From: Acetobacteraceae bacterium
Lineage (GTDB): Bacteria; Pseudomonadota; Alphaproteobacteria; Acetobacterales; Acetobacteraceae
Direction of reading: 5' to 3'
Assembly (NCBI GenBank): GCA_022842185.1
Contig: JALHQB010000015.1
Span: 1 to 64,000 of the forward strand
Length of the DNA stretch: 64,000 bases
Numbering within the stretch: position 1 is the stretch's first letter; every line of letters starts with the position of its first letter. The notes under the pieces were generated by a model, which was not told the origin of the DNA, did no database searches, and saw only the letters and a list, made by a program, of their open reading frames with translations. The position numbers were made by a program, and so were the translations under genes. Positions 60,612 through 64,000 of this stretch are shown here, in pieces.

Positions 60612-62228
60612 TCAGCGGTCCAGCCAGGCGCGGTCGAGCGCCTGGTACGCGCCGAGCGGGCCGGTGTGGTCGTGCAGCTTCTTGTTGAAGATGGTGACAT
60701 ATTGGACCTCGCACAGCCAGGCGCCGGGGCTGTCCTCGACCAGGATCTTCTGGGCTTCGTGATACAGCGTGGCCCTTCGCGCCGGGTCGGGCTCGCGGGT
60801 CGCGGCATCCATCAAGCCGTCGAGTTCCGGATTACGATAGTCCTTGTTGTTCACGAATGTCGTGCCGCGCCGGATCGCCGAGGACACGTAGTGGCGATGC
60901 ACGCCCACCACCGGGTCGGCGCCAGCCGAATAGAACGGCTCGTTGATGTCGTAGTCATAATCCGTGTAGCAGCGGCGCAGCCAGGTCGCGGTGTCCTCGC
61001 TGCGCAGCGTCACGTCGATGCCGATCTGCGCCAGCGCCTGTTTGATGTATTCACCCTGCCGCAACCACTGCTCACCGAAGGAATTGATCTCGAGATAGAG
61101 CGACATGCGCTTGCCGTCGGTCCCGCGCGGGAAGCCGGCCTCATCCATCAGGCGATTGGCGATGTCGATCCGGTCGGGCACGTCGAAGCGGCGCACCTGG
61201 TCGGTGTAGAAGCCCGAGGTTGAGAAGACCGAGCTGAGCGGCCCCGTGGCCGGCTTCGCGAAGCCGTAGAGCACGTTGTCCACGAGGAACTGCCGGTCGA
61301 TCGCATAGGCGATCGCCTGCCGCACTTCCTTCTTCGCGAGATTCGGCCGCCGCATGTTGAATTCGAGCGCGGTGATGGCCGCGGTCATGCCATAGCCTTG
61401 CGTGGTGCTGCCGAGGATCGGGCTGGCCTGCAGGCGCCGGATATCGGCCGCGTTGACGGCGCTGTATGCGGCGTAGTGCGCCTCGCCCGCTTCGAGCGCG
61501 GCGGATCGTGTTGCAGCATCGGGGATGAAGCGCGCGATGATGCGGTTGAGCATCGGCAGGCCCGGCTTCCAGTACCGGTCGTTGCGGTCGAGCCGGATGT
61601 ACTGTCCGCGATTCCATTCCGCGAATTTGAATGGCCCGGTACCGATCGGCCGGTTCGCGGTCGGGTTGTTCAGCGGCTGCGTGCCCTCGAACACCGATTT
61701 GCAGACGATGGGCATGTTGTTCGACGACAGCGACACCATCAGGTACGGCGCCGGATTGGCCAGGTTGAACACGGCGGTCAGTGGATCCGGCGTGTCGATT
61801 GATGTCAGCTCGGCGAGGATGACCGGCCCGTTCGGATTCACCTTCTTGGCGACTTCCATGAAGGAGTACTGCACATCGGCGCTGGTGAAGGGTTGGCCGT
61901 TGTGGAAGGTCACGCCTTCCTGCAGACGGAAGGTGATGGTCTTGCCGTCGGGTGCGATCTCCCACGATTTCGCGAGCGCCGGCGCCGGCTTCAGGTCCCA
62001 GTCATAGGTCAGCAGGCCCTCGTAGATCTGCGTCGTCACCGGCGGGATGTTGCCTGCCGAGACAGCATAGGTGGCGAGTGTCGAGGGCTCGGGGTGCACC
62101 AGCATCACCATGGTGCCGCCGCGCCGCGGCGTTGGCGTCTGTGCCTCGGCGACCGGCGCCGCGGCAACGAAGACACTGGCGAGGAGAAGGTCCCGGCGGC
62201 TGAGACGGATGATGGCAGTGTCTGACAT
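60612..62228 (-). CDS. ABC transporter binding protein (SBP_bac_5)
   Basis: A 538-residue periplasmic receptor of the dipeptide class with signal RRDLLLASVFVAAAPVAEAQTPT. The mature part has RGGTMVMLVHPEPSTL, ITFRLQEGVTFHNGQPFTSADVQYS, IGTGPFKFAEWNRGQYIRLDRNDRYW and VRQAIAYAIDRQFLVDNVLYG. The ATG at 62228 follows GAGGAG at 6 bp. It heads the leftward operon that ends in the amidase and HpxZ-like genes, so its ligand is likely the amidase substrate or a related amide. Confidence 0.93.
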   Translation of the reverse strand: MSDTAIIRLSRRDLLLASVFVAAAPVAEAQTPTPRRGGTMVMLVHPEPSTLATYAVSAGNIPPVTTQIYEGLLTYDWDLKPAPALAKSWEIAPDGKTITFRLQEGVTFHNGQPFTSADVQYSFMEVAKKVNPNGPVILAELTSIDTPDPLTAVFNLANPAPYLMVSLSSNNMPIVCKSVFEGTQPLNNPTANRPIGTGPFKFAEWNRGQYIRLDRNDRYWKPGLPMLNRIIARFIPDAATRSAALEAGEAHYAAYSAVNAADIRRLQASPILGSTTQGYGMTAAITALEFNMRRPNLAKKEVRQAIAYAIDRQFLVDNVLYGFAKPATGPLSSVFSTSGFYTDQVRRFDVPDRIDIANRLMDEAGFPRGTDGKRMSLYLEINSFGEQWLRQGEYIKQALAQIGIDVTLRSEDTATWLRRCYTDYDYDINEPFYSAGADPVVGVHRHYVSSAIRRGTTFVNNKDYRNPELDGLMDAATREPDPARRATLYHEAQKILVEDSPGAWLCEVQYVTIFNKKLHDHTGPLGAYQALDRAWLDR

Positions 62229-62607
62229 GGGTGGCTCCTCGATGCGTGCGGCGAAGGAATGCTGTCGGTGTCGCGGCAGCGTCGAACGAGGTGAACCCAA
62301 TATTCGTGCCAGCAATGCCGGATGACGGATCGTGCGCTGCAGGCGTCGAGACGGATTGCCTGCTGTGTCTATGAAATCGCTGATCGTGCCGCGATGCAGC
62401 CGCCATCCTTGTGAGGATCGGCACCGGCCGCATCGGTCGCAGGGTAACGTCCAACTGAACGAAAAGGGGGCGTCGGCTGGTCACGATGACGCCGCAGCGT
62501 CAGGCCGGTACCGCCGTCGGCCTGCGCGATGGATCGCGACACCCGCTGTCGCCTGGCATGATCGTTGCTTTCCTTGTCGGCCGGACACCGAGATCAACGC
62601 AGCGGAA
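62229..62607. promoter_or_regulatory. Divergent promoter region of two ABC operons
   Basis: 379 bp between divergent starts. A long frame upstream of the rightward ATPase (from 62332) translates to a low-complexity Arg-rich stretch and looks non-coding. No operator or clear promoter boxes could be picked. Confidence 0.35.
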
Positions 62608-63675
62608 ATGCGGCGAGGAGCCTGTTTGGCCGACGATATCGCAACCAGCCACCCTTCGCGGGTCGTGGCCTTGGCCGAAGCAGCGACAGATGCCCGCGCT
62701 CTGCTGTCCGTGCGCGACCTGACGGTGGAATTCCAGACCGGGCAGGGTCGCTTCGAGGCCGTGCATCGCGTCGGCTTCGATGTCGCGAAAGGCCAGGTGC
62801 TTGGCGTCGTCGGTGAATCCGGAAGCGGCAAGAGCGTGACCGCGCTGGCGCTGATGCGGCTGCTGCCTGACCACGCTGCCCGGATATCGGGCGGGCGCAT
62901 CGTCTTCGACGGCAGTGACATCGTACCGATGCGCGAAGCCGAGATGTGCCGCATTCGTGGTCGCAGGATCGGCATGATCTTTCAGGATCCGACGACCTCG
63001 CTGAACCCCATCTTCACCATCGGCCATCAGCTGCGCGAAGGGCTCCGTGTCCATCTCGGCCTTGGTCGCGCGGCGGCGAACCGCCGGGCGGAGGAACTGC
63101 TGAATCTCGTCCGCCTGCCATCCGCGCGTGCTGCACTCGACAAATATCCGCATGAATTGTCGGGGGGCATGCGTCAGCGCGTGATGATCGCCATGGCGCT
63201 GGCCTGTGAGCCGCAATTGCTGATCGCCGACGAGCCCACCACGGCACTGGATGTGACAACCCAGGCGCAGATCCTGGAACTGCTGCGGGACCTTCAGCAG
63301 CAGATGGGCATGGCCATCATGCTGATCACCCACGACCTGGGCGTGGTGGCCGAATTCGCCGATGCGGTGCAGGTCATGTACGCCGGGCGGATCGTCGAAC
63401 GGGCGCCGGTGAGCCGTCTTTTCGCCAATCCGGCGCATCCCTACACGCAGGGTCTGCTGTACAGCATGCCGGCGCTGGAGGAGGAGGACCCGCCCGTGCT
63501 GCCGGCGATCCCCGGCATGGTGGCGAGCCCGTTTGCCATGCCGATGGGCTGTCCCTTCCATCCGCGCTGTGCCCTGGCCTCCGATGTCTGCCGCGCCGCC
63601 GTGCCGCCGCTGAACCCGATCGCGCACGCGCACAGCGCCGCCTGCTGGCATGTCGATGCGATGATGGCGGCCTGA
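62608..63675 (+). CDS. Oligopeptide-type ABC ATPase (DppD-like)
   Basis: A 355-residue ATPase: domain starting [21 protein letters not shown], Walker [72 protein letters not shown], and [12 protein letters not shown]. The C-terminal extension has [19 protein letters not shown] and ACWHVDA. The start is uncertain: ATG at 62608 or a TTG at 62626 with GAGGAG 5 bp before it. The cognate permease and receptor genes must lie beyond the window or it serves the divergent set. Confidence 0.9.
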   Translation: MRRGACLADDIATSHPSRVVALAEAATDARALLSVRDLTVEFQTGQGRFEAVHRVGFDVAKGQVLGVVGESGSGKSVTALALMRLLPDHAARISGGRIVFDGSDIVPMREAEMCRIRGRRIGMIFQDPTTSLNPIFTIGHQLREGLRVHLGLGRAAANRRAEELLNLVRLPSARAALDKYPHELSGGMRQRVMIAMALACEPQLLIADEPTTALDVTTQAQILELLRDLQQQMGMAIMLITHDLGVVAEFADAVQVMYAGRIVERAPVSRLFANPAHPYTQGLLYSMPALEEEDPPVLPAIPGMVASPFAMPMGCPFHPRCALASDVCRAAVPPLNPIAHAHSAACWHVDAMMAA

Positions 63676-63676
63676 G

Positions 63677-64000
63677 ATGGAACCGACCCCGCTCCTGCGC
63701 ATCCGCGACCTGACGCGGCACTTCGCCGTCGGGGGGCGGGTGGTGAAAGCCGTGGATGGCATCAGCTTCGACGTGCAGCGCGGGGAGACCCTGGCCCTGG
63801 TCGGTGAAAGCGGCTGCGGCAAGACGACCACCGGCCGCCTTCTGGTGCGCCTGGCAGAACCCGATGGCGGCAGCATTGCCTTCGACGGCACCGAGATCAC
63901 GGCGGCGAAGGCCGACACGCTGCGGGCGTATCGCCGCCGCATGCAGTTGATTTTCCAGGACCCCGGAAGCTCGTTCAATCCGCGCATGACGGTCGGCGCG
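63677..64000 (+). CDS. Oligopeptide-type ABC ATPase (DppF-like), partial
   Basis: The window ends 108 codons into this gene. Visible are [21 protein letters not shown], Walker [24 protein letters not shown], and the Q-loop [12 protein letters not shown]. It starts 1 bp after the DppD-like stop, so the two are coupled. The signature and Walker B lie outside the window. Confidence 0.9.
   Translation, partial: MEPTPLLRIRDLTRHFAVGGRVVKAVDGISFDVQRGETLALVGESGCGKTTTGRLLVRLAEPDGGSIAFDGTEITAAKADTLRAYRRRMQLIFQDPGSSFNPRMTVGA

Overview
The window is high-GC DNA from an alphaproteobacterium, most likely an Acetobacteraceae of the Roseomonas/Rhodopila/Acidiphilium type. The basis is the housekeeping run rpoZ-rsh-acpS-lepB-rnc-era-recO-parC, the many Bug-type and dipeptide-type transport genes, and intergenic palindromes of a kind I associate from memory with that family. 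A bciA-like 8-vinyl reductase of (bacterio)chlorophyll synthesis points to an aerobic anoxygenic phototroph or a recent descendant of one. No other photosynthesis gene is present here.

Layout: (1) 1-10.2 kb, core genes: NYN-domain protein (cut by the window edge), folK, rpoZ, rsh, acpS, lepB, rnc, era, recO, parC, several with ATGA overlaps. (2) 10.3-22.4 kb, mixed chromosomal genes: an alpha/beta hydrolase, tyrS and anmK diverging around a 130-bp inverted repeat, bciA, a DapA-like/Bug pair, a second hydrolase, iscR with a NifS-like desulfurase, DUF2892 and lipoprotein genes, a 2-hydroxyacid dehydrogenase and a DUF5990-type protein. (3) 22.6-27.0 kb, an unknown protein followed by a sulfur-relay group (cysteine desulfurase, 2Fe-2S ferredoxin, TenA, MnmA) and tRNA-Met(CAT). 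(4) 27.0-29.3 kb, directly after the tRNA: a graveyard of broken genes (IS701-like transposase with an internal deletion, SRAP protein with a nonsense codon fused to a flavin monooxygenase tail, IS3-family OrfB end). (5) 29.3-35.3 kb, a glycogen cluster glgP-(glgB remnant)-glgC-glgA in which the branching enzyme has lost its catalytic core. (6) 35.4-43.4 kb, amino-acid uptake and catabolism: ABC permease and binding protein, DapA-like lyase, a diverging 959-residue fusion of ferredoxin, FAD/NAD and FAD oxidase modules, an M20 deacylase-like protein, and a Bug protein with a decayed tctA behind it. (7) 44.1-54.1 kb, an eight-gene operon: phosphonate monoester hydrolase/sulfatase, two tandem-duplicated oligopeptide-type binding proteins, two ATPases, two permeases and a type I phosphodiesterase. 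(8) 54.1-55.6 kb, AT-richer DNA with small uncertain ORFs. (9) 55.6-64 kb, a leftward operon (binding protein, two permeases, double ATPase, amidase, HpxZ/AtzH-like protein), diverging from two further ABC ATPases, the last cut by the window end.

The most interesting biology is the 44-54 kb operon, which looks like a dedicated uptake-plus-hydrolysis route for phosphate or phosphonate esters, and the three-in-one amino-acid dehydrogenase at 38-41 kb. No CRISPR array, rRNA or intact prophage was seen. All family calls come from reading motifs by eye, without database searches.
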